Shown: positions 17,058-25,960, counted from the stretch's first letter. The stretch is 41,241 bases of DNA from JACCZX01 sp040003315 (GCA_040003315.1 JBDUCU010000012.1:1-41241), one strand, 5' to 3'. Notes: generated by a model not told the origin, from the letters alone. Numbers and translations: made by a program.

Positions 17058-18335
17058 ATGTGGGCGACACGTAGTCTCGGATCCGAATCTAGTGTTGCGA
17101 AGCGTGCAATACACGCCGGTGTAGAGCGTCTTTCCGAATCAATTCTCGCTGGCGGCGGCGCTCCGCTGGAAATCGTTTTGCCGGACGGCTCCCGCGTTGG
17201 GTTTGGCGAGCCAGCACGGACCAAAGTCATCGTCCGCGATGACGCCGCGCTTGCGCAGCTAGCCAGTCCGACGCTGGCTTCGCTCGCTGAGGAGTACGTT
17301 GAGGGACGCATCGACGTGCAGGGCGATTTCCTTGAGGCGCTACCCTTGGCAGCCCGGCTCGCCGAGTTGGCGGGCGCCTCGGCGCTGCAACGGGTGGCGG
17401 TTTTGTTGGGCGGCCATTCAGTACGGCAGGACCGCAAGGACGTCAGCTATCACTACGACGTCGGCAATGACTTCTATCGTCTTTGGCTCGACCAGCGCAT
17501 GGTCTATTCCTGCGCCTACTTCCAGGCTGGGTCCGAATCCATCGACGAAGCACAACTTGCAAAGCTCGATCACATTTGCCGCAAGCTCCGACTCGCGGCA
17601 GGTGATCGATTTCTGGACGTCGGTTGCGGTTGGGGCGGATTGGTTCTGCACGCGGCGCTGCATTACGGCGTGCGTGCGGTGGGTATCACTCTTTCGAAAA
17701 GCCAGTTCGAATTGGCGCGCGAGCTGGTACAGCAGCACGGACTGACCGATCGTGTCGAAATCCTGCTGCTCGACTACCGCGAATTGCGCGACCGCTTCGG
17801 AGCCGACGCGTTCGACAAAGTTGCCAGCATCGGAATGTTCGAGCATGTCGGGATCAAGAATCTGAACACATATTTCGGCTCCATCGCGGCGGTTCTGCGT
17901 GATCGCGGCATGTTCCTGAATCACGGAATCACTTCGGGCGATCTCGAAAACTGTCCCGTTGGAAGCGGCATCGGCGACTTCATCGAAAAATACGTGTTCC
18001 CGCATGGGGAGTTGCCGCATCTGCACGTGGCAGCGCGCGAGATGTCCGCCGCGTTCGAGGTTATCGATGTCGAATCATTGCGTCCCCATTACGCGAAGAC
18101 GCTTGAACACTGGTCCCGCCGGCTTGACGCGCGACAGGAGGAGGCTGCGCGCGTCGTGAGCGACAAGACATTGCGCATCTGGCGTGCTTATCTCGCCGGC
18201 TCCGCGTACGGGTTCGCGCAGGGCTGGATGTCGATCTATCAGATTCTGGGCTCGCGCCACACGCGGCCCGGCCCCAGCGGGGTGCCTGCCACGCGCGAGT
18301 ACATGTATCCAAGCCGCAATCGCGAGTTTGCGTGA
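17058..18335 (+). CDS. cfa: Cyclopropane-fatty-acyl-phospholipid synthase
   Basis: SAM-dependent enzyme that adds a methylene bridge to unsaturated acyl chains in membrane phospholipids, typically on entry to stationary phase or under acid stress. The 425-residue protein has the Cfa signatures YHYDVGNDFYRLWLD at about 131-145, SCAYF, the SAM-binding LDVGCGWGG at about 186-194, and SIGMFEHVG. A GGAGGGG ribosome-binding site directly upstream supports the ATG at 17058; the earlier in-frame start at 17010 adds residues not typical of the family. It lies 57 bp after the dehydrogenase gene and may be in the same transcript. Confidence 0.93.
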   Translation: MWATRSLGSESSVAKRAIHAGVERLSESILAGGGAPLEIVLPDGSRVGFGEPARTKVIVRDDAALAQLASPTLASLAEEYVEGRIDVQGDFLEALPLAARLAELAGASALQRVAVLLGGHSVRQDRKDVSYHYDVGNDFYRLWLDQRMVYSCAYFQAGSESIDEAQLAKLDHICRKLRLAAGDRFLDVGCGWGGLVLHAALHYGVRAVGITLSKSQFELARELVQQHGLTDRVEILLLDYRELRDRFGADAFDKVASIGMFEHVGIKNLNTYFGSIAAVLRDRGMFLNHGITSGDLENCPVGSGIGDFIEKYVFPHGELPHLHVAAREMSAAFEVIDVESLRPHYAKTLEHWSRRLDARQEEAARVVSDKTLRIWRAYLAGSAYGFAQGWMSIYQILGSRHTRPGPSGVPATREYMYPSRNREFA

Positions 18336-18394
18336 AGTTGCGATCCTAAGTAGCCGACTGACAAGCGTTAATCCCAATGGGCAAATCGCAACTT
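18335..18394. repeat. 10-bp inverted repeat after the cfa gene
   Basis: AAGTTGCGAT at 18335-18344, beginning on the last base of the cfa stop codon, is perfectly repeated in inverse as ATCGCAACTT at 18385-18394, separated by 40 bp. No U-tract follows. It could form a large-loop 3' stem or be a pair of binding half-sites. The 163-bp gap otherwise shows no gene. Confidence 0.4.
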
Positions 18395-18498
18395 GTTGCG
18401 CCCGTCGGGTCAAACCGCGGTTAGAATCGCCGCGCTGATAACCGGAGTCGGTCGAAGAACCGGCGATCCGAGAACGCAGGGCTAACAAAGGAGACGCC

Positions 18499-19472
18499 GT
18501 GATCATGGGACTGCGGTCTTGGGCTGCGATAGCGTTGTCGCTGGCAGCCGGTGCCGTCGCGGCGCAGATTTATCCCGCGAAGCCCGTGGGGATGGTGGTG
18601 CCGTTCACCGCCGGCGGCGCGACCGACACGGTCGCACGCATGCTTGGACAGGCAATGACCAAGCCGCTCGGCCAGACTGTCGTCGTGGAGAACGTGGGAG
18701 GCGCCGGCGGCACCGTTGGTGCGACTCGCGTCAAGAACGCGGCTCCCGACGGCTATACGCTGCTGCTGCATCACATCGGCATGTCCACCGCACCGGCGCT
18801 GTACCGGAAACTCGCATACAACCCGGCCACCGATTTCGAAATGATCGGAATGATCGTAGACGTGCCGATGACGATGATTGCCAGCTCCGCTTCCCGGCCA
18901 AGGATTTCCGCGAGTTCGGCGCCTATGTCAAGGCGAACAAGGTCAAGCTCACTCTTGCCAATGCTGGCTTGGGTGCTGCTTCGCATTTGTGCGGCCTGAT
19001 GTTTCAGAGGGCGATCGAAACCGATGTAACAACGGTGCCGTTCAAGGGCACTGCGGACGCGATGAATGCACTGCTCGGCAAACAGGTCGATTTCCTGTGT
19101 GGTCAAACCACCAACTCCACGAGCCAGATCAAGGCCGGGGCAGTCAAGGCGTATGCGGTCACGAGCGCCAAGCGTGTGCCGACGCATCCCGACCTGCCCA
19201 CGATGCAGGAGGCAGGGCTCAAGGGTTTCGAGGTTGGCATTTGGCACGGGGTGTATGCACCGAAAGGGACCCCCAAGGCAGCCATCGACAAGCTAGTTAC
19301 TGCGATGCAGGAGGCGTCAAAGGACGCCGACTTTCGGCGGCGGATGACGGAGCTCGGCGCGACCGTTTATCCGGTCGAGCAGATCACCCCTGCCGCATTA
19401 ACGTCACAGCTAAAAAGCGAGATCGAGAAGTGGGGCGTGGTCATCAAGAAAGCAGGCGTTTACGCCGATTAA
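18499..19472 (+). pseudogene. Bug-type tripartite tricarboxylate transporter binding protein, frameshifted
   Basis: Periplasmic solute-binding protein of the TTT/Bug family, which delivers carboxylates to a TctAB-type permease. The first part (GTG at 18499, with AAAGGAGA just upstream) has a signal peptide ending AVAAQIYP and the family's VPFTAGGATDTVAR and GGAGGTVGATR. At 18889-18890 the frame breaks: the expected SSDFPAKDFREF is read as SSASRPR, and the family sequence continues in another frame (FPAKDFREFGAYVKANK to the end at KKAGVYAD). Loss of one A in a GACTTCCCG sequence explains it. The rest is intact and full length, so the mutation is recent or a sequencing error. No permease genes lie nearby, as is usual for Bug proteins. 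Confidence 0.88.
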
Positions 19473-19495
19473 AAGACCATAGACGAGTCGCAAAT

Positions 19496-19517
19496 CATGA
19501 TCTGCTACCAGATCATG
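19496..19517. repeat. 9-bp inverted repeat between the Bug and PbpG genes
   Basis: CATGATCTG (19496-19504) and CAGATCATG (19509-19517) form a perfect stem with loop CTAC, 24 bp after the Bug gene stop. No run of T follows, so a terminator is unlikely; a protein-binding site or mRNA hairpin is possible. Confidence 0.5.
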
Positions 19518-19574
19518 GGTGGGGCGTTAAGCATCGAGTTCGATGCAAGACGCAAGCTTTAAGGGGAGGTTAGG

Positions 19575-20624
19575 TTGCGATCATTCGTTTCCGCGCTGAT
19601 TGGAGGATTTATCTTCGCCGCGTCGGCTGGCTTACCCCCGGCCAGCGCTAGCACTGCGTCGAGTGCAAAGGCTCAGGCCGCAAAGACAATCACCAAGGCG
19701 AAGGCAGCCACGCGCGTTCGCGGCACTATTCCCGCGGGCCGAACGCCGATCAAATCCACACGCAAAAGGGCGCTGGTTGCAAGACTGGCCGCGCCATCCG
19801 AAGGTCATCTGGCAGGGCTGCATCGCGGCAACGACCGGCTTGACCTCGCATCGTCCGTAGCGCTGGTGGTCGATCAGGATACGAACGAGGTGTTGTTCAG
19901 GAAAAACGAACACGTCGTGTTGCCGATCGCTTCGATTACGAAACTGATGACGGCTCTGGTGACGGTCGAAGCCGGCCTGCCGCTCAACGAAGAGCTGCAG
20001 GTTTCGCGCGATGAACTCGTGCGCGCCGGTATCCGCTCCAGATTGCAGCCCGGGCTGGAAATAACGCGCGGCACCGCATTGCATCTTGCGCTGATGTCAT
20101 CCGAGAATCGCGCAGCGCAATTACTCGGCCGCACCTATCCGGGCGGCATCTCCAGGTTCGTCGAAGCCATGAATGCGAAAGCGCGATTACTGGGCATGGA
20201 CGATTCGCACTTTACCGATCCAACCGGTCTGTCCAATGAGAATCGATCAAGCGCGAGCGACTTGGTGCGCCTGGTTAAAGCGGCATACGAGTACGACGTT
20301 ATTCGCCAGTATTCGACGAGTGGCGAGCTCGACTTGCCGATGGGCCGGCGAACCGTCAGTTACAGAAACACGAATCGGCTGACGGATAACCCAGAATGGG
20401 ATATCGGTCTGCAAAAAACCGGCTACATCTCGGCCGCCGGGCGCTGTCTGGTGATGCAAGCGGTGATCGAAGGCAAACGCGTCGTGATGGTGTTGCTGGA
20501 TTCAGTTGGAAAATACTCGCGGCTTGGAGATGCACAACGGATCCGCGAGTTCGTGCAGTCCACCAGTCTGGGCAAGCAAGCTGCACCGGCAAGTCCCGGT
20601 GATCCCGCGCGGCGATCGATGTAG
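19575..20624 (+). CDS. pbpG: D-alanyl-D-alanine endopeptidase, PbpG type (peptidase S11)
   Basis: Periplasmic penicillin-binding protein that cuts peptidoglycan cross-links. The 349-residue product has a signal peptide, an Ala/Lys-rich linker (residues about 27-75) and the S11 catalytic motifs: SITK with Ser120 and Lys123, SEN at 176-178 and KTG at 291-293. It starts with TTG at 19575, preceded by AAGGGGAGG at a good distance. It lacks the C-terminal amphipathic anchor domain of DacA/DacC carboxypeptidases, which fits PbpG. The stop is one base from the convergent IclR gene. Confidence 0.92.
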   Translation: MRSFVSALIGGFIFAASAGLPPASASTASSAKAQAAKTITKAKAATRVRGTIPAGRTPIKSTRKRALVARLAAPSEGHLAGLHRGNDRLDLASSVALVVDQDTNEVLFRKNEHVVLPIASITKLMTALVTVEAGLPLNEELQVSRDELVRAGIRSRLQPGLEITRGTALHLALMSSENRAAQLLGRTYPGGISRFVEAMNAKARLLGMDDSHFTDPTGLSNENRSSASDLVRLVKAAYEYDVIRQYSTSGELDLPMGRRTVSYRNTNRLTDNPEWDIGLQKTGYISAAGRCLVMQAVIEGKRVVMVLLDSVGKYSRLGDAQRIREFVQSTSLGKQAAPASPGDPARRSM

Positions 20625-20625
20625 T

Positions 20626-21483
20626 TCAGCTCGCGGGCTGCGTCACACCAGGTGCCGTCCCCGCAAATCCGAGGCCGGCGGAAATCTTGCCGGCGGTCTG
20701 CAACAGTTCAGCCAGCCAGTCATCCTGCATCCGCTCAGCGGGCGCCGACACCGACAGTCCCGCCACAAGCCGACCTGAATCATCGCGGATACCCGCGGCG
20801 ATGCAGCGAACTCCAACTTCGAGCTCCTCGTTATCGCGCGCGTAGCCGCGGGTTCGAACCATTGACAGGTCGCGCTCGAGCTTGACGATGTCGGTCAAAC
20901 TGTTACGCGTGTGTCCGGCCAGGCCGGTGCGCGTCGCATAAGCGCGAATCAACCGCGGATCGTCTAGCGCAAGAAACAATTTTCCGCTGGAGGTTAGATG
21001 CAGCGGTGCTCTGCCGCCGATTGCGCGCACGACCTGCATCCCCGATCGCTCGCTGTAAGACCGATCGACATACACAATTTCATCGCCCTGGCGAACCGAC
21101 AGGTTGACGGTCTGGCCGGTGCGCTTGTGCAGTTCGCGCATCGGCTCGAGCGCGGCCTCGCGCACCGACAGACGTGCCTTGACCAAATTGCCGAGTTCGA
21201 GCAAGCGCATGCCCAGGCGATACGCGCCCGGAGTGTCGGCGCGATCGACGTAACGGCCGACGACCAAGTCATTTAAGATCCGATGCGCAGTGGAGGGATG
21301 AAGCCCGGTCGCACGAGCCAATTCCTTCAGGCTGACCGGGTCGGCGTGCTTCGATAGCGCATCGAGCAGGGACATCATGCGTTCGATGACCTGGATCGCG
21401 GTTGGCTCTCGTCCGCTGAATTGCTGCACGCTATCGGGCGACGGGGGGGCCGAGGACCTAGCGGTTGTTGTGCGGCGCGGCAT
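20626..21483 (-). CDS. IclR family transcriptional regulator
   Basis: The 285-residue protein has an N-terminal winged helix-turn-helix (about 28-90; SLKELARATGLHPSTAHRIL) and a C-terminal IclR effector-binding domain with GRAPLHLTSSGKLFLA and GVRCIAAGIRDDSGRLVAGLSVS. IclR members bind small organic acids and often control the divergent operon, here lutAB, so it is a candidate regulator of lactate or related acid use. LutR of Bacillus is a GntR-type protein, so this would be a different control scheme. The N-terminal tail of about 25 residues is Ser/Thr/Pro-rich. Confidence 0.92.
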   Translation of the reverse strand: MPRRTTTARSSAPPSPDSVQQFSGREPTAIQVIERMMSLLDALSKHADPVSLKELARATGLHPSTAHRILNDLVVGRYVDRADTPGAYRLGMRLLELGNLVKARLSVREAALEPMRELHKRTGQTVNLSVRQGDEIVYVDRSYSERSGMQVVRAIGGRAPLHLTSSGKLFLALDDPRLIRAYATRTGLAGHTRNSLTDIVKLERDLSMVRTRGYARDNEELEVGVRCIAAGIRDDSGRLVAGLSVSAPAERMQDDWLAELLQTAGKISAGLGFAGTAPGVTQPAS

Positions 21484-21489
21484 ACGCGG

Positions 21490-21509
21490 TTTTATATCAC
21501 GATACGAAA
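21490..21509. promoter_or_regulatory. Imperfect palindrome between the IclR gene and lutA
   Basis: In the 41-bp gap between divergent start codons, TTTTATATC-AC-GATACGAAA pairs at seven of nine positions around the central AC. IclR-type proteins bind imperfect palindromes of about this length in their own promoters, so this is a candidate operator for both directions. It is inferred from symmetry only. Confidence 0.4.
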
Positions 21510-21524
21510 AATGGGGCAGATTCG

Positions 21525-22247
21525 ATGAAAGTGGCTCTTTTCGTCACCTGCCTAGTCGATGCGATGCGTCCTGAGATCGCCTTTTCGGCAATCAAGTTGC
21601 TTGAAGCCGCCGGCTGCGAAGTGGGGGTGCCTGAAACGCAGACGTGTTGCGGTCAGCCGGCATTCAATTCGGGCGACACCGCGAGCGCGCGCGACCTCGC
21701 CGTCAAGACAATCAACGAGCTTGAGCAATTCGAGTTCGTCGTCGTGCCCAGTGGCTCGTGTGCTGGACAGATCAAGGTTCACTTTCACCATTTGATGCAA
21801 GAGTCGACCCATTGGGTGACGCGCGCTCAGCAGCTCGCTTCGAGGACCTACGAGCTGACTGATTTTCTGGCGAACGTCGCGCCGCGTCGAACCGCCCGCT
21901 CGGTGTCCTGCGGTCGCATTACTTATCACGATTCGTGCAGTGGCCTGCGCGAGCTGGCGGTCAAAGCACAGCCGCGCGCGTTGCTCGCCGCCGCGGGAGT
22001 CGAATTGACCGAGATGAAGGATTGCGAGCAGTGCTGCGGCTTCGGCGGGATGTTTTCAATCAAATTCGGCGATATCTCGGGTGCGATCGTTGACGAAAAG
22101 TGCCGAAACATCCAGGCAGCCGGAACGGACGCCGTGGTGCTCGGGGATCTGGGATGCATGCTCAACATTGAAGGGCGGCTGCAACGGATTGGCGACGAAA
22201 AGACCCGGGTGCTTCACGTGGCCCAGGTGCTGGCGGGGGACATCTAG
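21525..22247 (+). CDS. lutA: LutA-type Fe-S oxidoreductase (lactate utilisation)
   Basis: A 240-residue cytoplasmic protein with two CCG (cysteine-rich) domains, homologous to LutA/YkgE, a subunit of the Fe-S lactate oxidase. The motifs are TCCGQPAFNSGD near residue 42 and DCEQCCGFGGMFSIK near residue 165, which hold cofactor-binding cysteines. The ATG at 21525 gives the family N-terminus KVALFVTCLVD. Its stop overlaps the start of lutB as TAGTG, indicating translational coupling. Confidence 0.92.
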   Translation: MKVALFVTCLVDAMRPEIAFSAIKLLEAAGCEVGVPETQTCCGQPAFNSGDTASARDLAVKTINELEQFEFVVVPSGSCAGQIKVHFHHLMQESTHWVTRAQQLASRTYELTDFLANVAPRRTARSVSCGRITYHDSCSGLRELAVKAQPRALLAAAGVELTEMKDCEQCCGFGGMFSIKFGDISGAIVDEKCRNIQAAGTDAVVLGDLGCMLNIEGRLQRIGDEKTRVLHVAQVLAGDI

Positions 22248-23680
22248 TGCAGGTGCAGAGCATGCATTTCAAGCAGCGCGCGGGGCTGAGGCTAGCCGAT
22301 GTCCGCTTGCAAAAGAATCTAAAAAAGCTGGCCGAAAAATTTGTCACCGCACGGGCGGTGGCCATTGCAGAGCTTGATGATTTCGAAGGCACGCGGGACG
22401 CCGCCGTCGAGCGCCGCAACCGGGTGCTTGCCAATCTCGATATGTGGTTGCAGGTCTTCGAGCGCAATGCAACCGCACGCGGCGCGACGGTGCTGTATGC
22501 CGAGTCGCGCGAGGACGCTGCGCGACTCATCATCGAGATTGCGACGAAGCACGGAGTGCGCAAAGTCACGAAATCCAAATCGATGGTCTCGGAGGAAATA
22601 GATCTCAATCACGCCTTCGAAGCAGCCGGCGTGCAGCCGGTTGAAACCGACCTTGGCGAATACATCCTGCAGATCAACGATAACGAGGCGCCGTCGCACA
22701 TCATTGCGCCGGTGATCCATAAGGATAAGGAGGAAATTTCCGACTTGTTTGCGCGCGCGCACACGACGACCCGCAAGACCGAAATTACTGAACTGACACG
22801 TGAGGCGCGCGACGTGCTGCGCAGCCACTTCCTGTCAGCCGACATGGGAGTCACCGGCGCCAATTTTCTGATCGCTGAAACCGGCTCGGCCGCAATTGTC
22901 ACCAACGAAGGTAACGAGGGGATGTGCACGATCATGCCGCGTAAGGCGCATGTGGTGCTGACCGGAATCGAAAAGTTGCTGCCGACTTTGGAGGACCTCG
23001 CGACGTTGATGCGATTGCTGCCACGCTCCGCGACCGGTCAGCAGATCTCGAACTACGTATCGATCCTGACCGGACCCCGACGCGCCGGCGAAATCGATGG
23101 TCCGGAACACATGTATTACGTGCTGCTTGACGGTGGGCGAAGCGAGTTGATCGGAACTGAGTTTCAGGAAATGCTCAGATGCATCCGCTGCGGTGCGTGC
23201 ATGAATCACTGTCCGGTCTATCAGAAGGTTGGTGGCCACGCCTATGGGTGGGTATATCCCGGGCCGATGGGCTCGGTGCTGACGCCTAATTACGTCGGAA
23301 TCGAAAACGCCATCGATTTGCCGCAGGCCGCGACGTTCTGCAATCAATGCAGCGTCGTGTGTCCCGTGAAGATTCCGTTGCCTGACCTGATGCGCAAACT
23401 GCGTGAACAGCAGTGGGCAACAGGGCTGCGCCCGTGGCATGAGCGGTTGGGCATGGCGGCGTGGGCGTTTGCGGCAAAGCGGCCCGCTCTTTACGCGTTG
23501 GCGGTCAGCATCGCCGTAAGGATTCTGAAGACAATTAGCGGCGACGACCGGCGCATACGCCATCTGCCGATTGGCGTGGGTTGGACTGTTAGCCGGGACT
23601 TTCCTGCGCCGAGTGGAAAAACGTTTCGCGAGCTGTACAGGTCGCAGCGGCCCGCAGGTCAGTCCAACACCGGACAGTAG
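22247..23680 (+). CDS. lutB: LutB-type iron-sulfur protein (lactate utilisation)
   Basis: The 477-residue product is the LutB/YkgF subunit: an N-terminal LUD domain (about 60-300; SKSMVSEEIDLN, GVTGANFLIAETGSA), followed by two 4Fe-4S clusters bound by CIRCGACMNHCPVY (about residue 308) and CNQCSVVCPVKIPLP (about 365), and a C-terminal segment of DUF3390 type. The GTG at 22247 overlaps the lutA stop; ATG at 22262 is an alternative. The usual third gene, lutC, does not follow; instead the gene overlaps the 3' end of thpR on the other strand by 22 bp. Confidence 0.92.
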   Translation: MQVQSMHFKQRAGLRLADVRLQKNLKKLAEKFVTARAVAIAELDDFEGTRDAAVERRNRVLANLDMWLQVFERNATARGATVLYAESREDAARLIIEIATKHGVRKVTKSKSMVSEEIDLNHAFEAAGVQPVETDLGEYILQINDNEAPSHIIAPVIHKDKEEISDLFARAHTTTRKTEITELTREARDVLRSHFLSADMGVTGANFLIAETGSAAIVTNEGNEGMCTIMPRKAHVVLTGIEKLLPTLEDLATLMRLLPRSATGQQISNYVSILTGPRRAGEIDGPEHMYYVLLDGGRSELIGTEFQEMLRCIRCGACMNHCPVYQKVGGHAYGWVYPGPMGSVLTPNYVGIENAIDLPQAATFCNQCSVVCPVKIPLPDLMRKLREQQWATGLRPWHERLGMAAWAFAAKRPALYALAVSIAVRILKTISGDDRRIRHLPIGVGWTVSRDFPAPSGKTFRELYRSQRPAGQSNTGQ

Positions 23681-24168
23681 CGGGCGCCCGAGCGGCCGCC
23701 GGTCGATCGGTACAGCGCCAACGAATCAATGCGCCAGACGATCGGCGCAACGCGCTGCGCGGTGAATTGCCGGACCCCGCGCAGCAGCGTCACATGCGGC
23801 ACGAGTGGCCGATCGTCGTAACCGAGGCCCGACCGCCGCAAGATCAGTCTTAGCTTCGCCGCAATCCCGGTTAGCGACTCGTGAGCCTTGCTGCCCGCGT
23901 CTGAGCCGGCCCACACGACACCGGCAGGCTCGAAGAAGCCCAGCCGATCGAGCGTCCATTCAAGAGGCCGGAAGTGCAGAGCCTGCGCGGCACGCGCCAG
24001 CGCGAGCGCATCGTCCTCTGCGAGATCTCCGATGAATGTCAGAGTCAGATGCAGGTCGTCGGCGCGTGTCTGCCGCCGATGCCCTACACGCTCGCTGACA
24101 TCGTCCGAGACTGCGGCGAGTGCTAGCCGTGACGTCTCGTCGGGCCAGGTAGCGAAGAAGCAGCGCAT
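23659..24168 (-). CDS. thpR: RNA 2',3'-cyclic phosphodiesterase (LigT/ThpR, 2H family)
   Basis: Cytoplasmic 2H phosphoesterase of 169 residues that opens 2',3'-cyclic phosphates on RNA ends. Both catalytic motifs are visible: HLTLTF with His40 and HVTLLR with His125. It is the last gene of the minus-strand operon and its start overlaps the 3' end of pyrD by 46 bases. The N-terminal MRCFFATWPDE is typical. Confidence 0.92.
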   Translation of the reverse strand: MRCFFATWPDETSRLALAAVSDDVSERVGHRRQTRADDLHLTLTFIGDLAEDDALALARAAQALHFRPLEWTLDRLGFFEPAGVVWAGSDAGSKAHESLTGIAAKLRLILRRSGLGYDDRPLVPHVTLLRGVRQFTAQRVAPIVWRIDSLALYRSTGGRSGARYCPVLD

Positions 24169-25199
24169 CCGTTTCGGCGTATTGCATCAACGCAATCCGC
24201 GACCAGCTCAGGACCTGAGTAAATAAGACCGGTGTAGAGCTGCACCAGACTGGCCCCGGCGCGGATCTTTTCCGCCGCGTCCTCCCCACTGATGATTCCG
24301 CCGACGGCGATGATCGGCAGCGCACCTTTCAGATGGCGCGACAACACGTGCACGACCTCGGTGGCCCTGTCTCTTAGCGGGCCGCCCGACAAGCCGCCGC
24401 ATTCTGTCGCGTGCTTGGGTTCACGTGGCAAATTGCGTTCGATCGTTGTGTTTGTCGCAATGACCGCGTCGATGCCCTGCTCGACCAGCGCATCGCCGAT
24501 TTCGGATATGGATTCATTCAACAGATCCGGAGCGATCTTGACTGCGAGCGGCACGCGTTTCTCGTGCCGGTCCTCCAGACGCTTGCGTTCTTCGGTGAGC
24601 CCAGTCAGTACCGCCGAAAGTTGGGGCGCGCTTTGCAGCGAGCGCAACTCCTTTGTGTTTGGCGAGGAGACGTTGACAGCCACGTAATCAGCGTCCCCAT
24701 ACACGCCGCGCAGGCACATGCGATAGTCCTCCAGCGCCTTCTCGATCGGGGTATCTGCGTTCTTGCCGATGTTTATTCCAATGATGCCGCCCTGATCTCG
24801 AAACGCTCGTTGGCGATGCACGTTCGCGATAAATTGGTCGACACCCGGATTGTTAAATCCCATCCGATTGATCAGCGCGCGCGAATCAGGGAGGCGAAAC
24901 ATCCGAGGCTTGGGATTACCGGGTTGCGGTCGGGGTGTCACGGTGCCAACTTCGACAAATCCAAAGCCCAGACTTCCGAGTGCGTCGATATGCTGTGCGC
25001 TCTTGTCCAGACCTGCGGCCAGCCCAACGGGGTTGCGAAAATTCAACCCCATCACGGTGACGGGCAGCGCGGCACTGTGCTTCGCGATCAGTCGAGTCAG
25101 ACCGAGCGCGTGGGCTCGCTGCAGAGCAGCTAATGTCAGTTGATGCGCGGTCTCGGGATCAAGCGAGAAAAACAGCGAGCGCGCAATCGGGTAGAGCAC
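24123..25199 (-). CDS. pyrD: Dihydroorotate dehydrogenase (quinone), class 2
   Basis: Membrane-associated FMN enzyme that oxidises dihydroorotate to orotate with quinone as acceptor, the fourth step of pyrimidine synthesis. The 358 residues begin with the class-2 membrane helix pair (LYPIARSLFFSLDPETAHQ), then NPVGLAAGLDKS, the FMN/substrate loop NRMGFNN, GINIGKN, and NVSSPNT with the class-2 catalytic Ser. The GTG at 25199 is chosen because it shares a base with the bpt stop (TAGTG); the longer frame is antisense-like. A tail of about 15 residues follows the usual end. Confidence 0.95.
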   Translation of the reverse strand: MLYPIARSLFFSLDPETAHQLTLAALQRAHALGLTRLIAKHSAALPVTVMGLNFRNPVGLAAGLDKSAQHIDALGSLGFGFVEVGTVTPRPQPGNPKPRMFRLPDSRALINRMGFNNPGVDQFIANVHRQRAFRDQGGIIGINIGKNADTPIEKALEDYRMCLRGVYGDADYVAVNVSSPNTKELRSLQSAPQLSAVLTGLTEERKRLEDRHEKRVPLAVKIAPDLLNESISEIGDALVEQGIDAVIATNTTIERNLPREPKHATECGGLSGGPLRDRATEVVHVLSRHLKGALPIIAVGGIISGEDAAEKIRAGASLVQLYTGLIYSGPELVADCVDAIRRNGCAASSLPGPTRRHG

Positions 25200-25960
25200 T
25201 AACTTGCCGCAGGGTCGCTCTGCCGCTCCCAACGACCGCCCTTGAGCATCTCGACCGGCCGAAACGTGGCCTTGTACGCCATCTTCGGACTGTCCGAGAT
25301 CCAATACCCGAGGTAGAGGTACGGTAGCGCCAGTGCCTTGCACTGCTCGATCTGCCACAGGATGTTGTAAGTGCCGTAACTGGTGGCCACTTCGTCGGGA
25401 TCGAAGAACGTATAAACCGACGACAGGCCGTCGTTCAATACGTCAATGATCGAGATCATGCGCAAAGTGCCGACACTGTCGGACCCGGGTGGCGCAGGAT
25501 CCCGGAATTCAACGAGTCGTGTGTTGACCTTGCTCTGGAGCAGGAACTGGGAATACTGCTCACGGCTGTCGTTGTCCATGCCGCCGCCGGCGTGGCGCGT
25601 CGACTGATATCGCAGATAGAGATCGTAGTGTTCGTGGTCGAACGCGAGCGAAGCAACCCGCGATGTCAGCGCACGATGACGCAACCAGGTTCGCCGCTGC
25701 GTGCGGTTGGCGTCGAACTCGGCGACCGGGACACGGACCGGCACACACGCGCGGCAGCCGTCGCAATAAGGTCGATAGGTAAAGATCCCGCTGCGCCGAA
25801 ACCCCATTTTGACCAGCTCGCTGTAAACATCCGCGTTGATCAAGTGCGCTGGAGTGGCAACCTGCGACCGAGCCTGCCGATGCTCGAGATAACTGCACGG
25901 ATACGGGGCAGTTGCATAAAACTGCAACGCCGAGAAGGGCAGTTCCTTGAGATTGGCCAC
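25199..25960 (-). CDS. bpt: Aspartate/glutamate leucyltransferase Bpt
   Basis: N-degron pathway enzyme that transfers leucine from Leu-tRNA to proteins with N-terminal Asp or Glu, marking them for ClpAP through ClpS. The 253-residue protein resembles eukaryotic Ate1, with the N-terminal PCSYLEHRQARSQV, the Cys pair in YCDGCRACVPVRV, and the C-terminal acyltransferase signature YTFFDPDE plus YLYLGYWISDSPKMAYK. It lies 43 bp after aat and overlaps pyrD by one base. Confidence 0.95.
   Translation of the reverse strand: MANLKELPFSALQFYATAPYPCSYLEHRQARSQVATPAHLINADVYSELVKMGFRRSGIFTYRPYCDGCRACVPVRVPVAEFDANRTQRRTWLRHRALTSRVASLAFDHEHYDLYLRYQSTRHAGGGMDNDSREQYSQFLLQSKVNTRLVEFRDPAPPGSDSVGTLRMISIIDVLNDGLSSVYTFFDPDEVATSYGTYNILWQIEQCKALALPYLYLGYWISDSPKMAYKATFRPVEMLKGGRWERQSDPAAS

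Noticed and set aside
18519..18890. 5' extension of the second Bug-protein frame as a separate gene
   Set aside because: The translation before the frameshift point is Arg-rich nonsense; only the part after 18890 is family sequence, so it is the second half of one broken gene.
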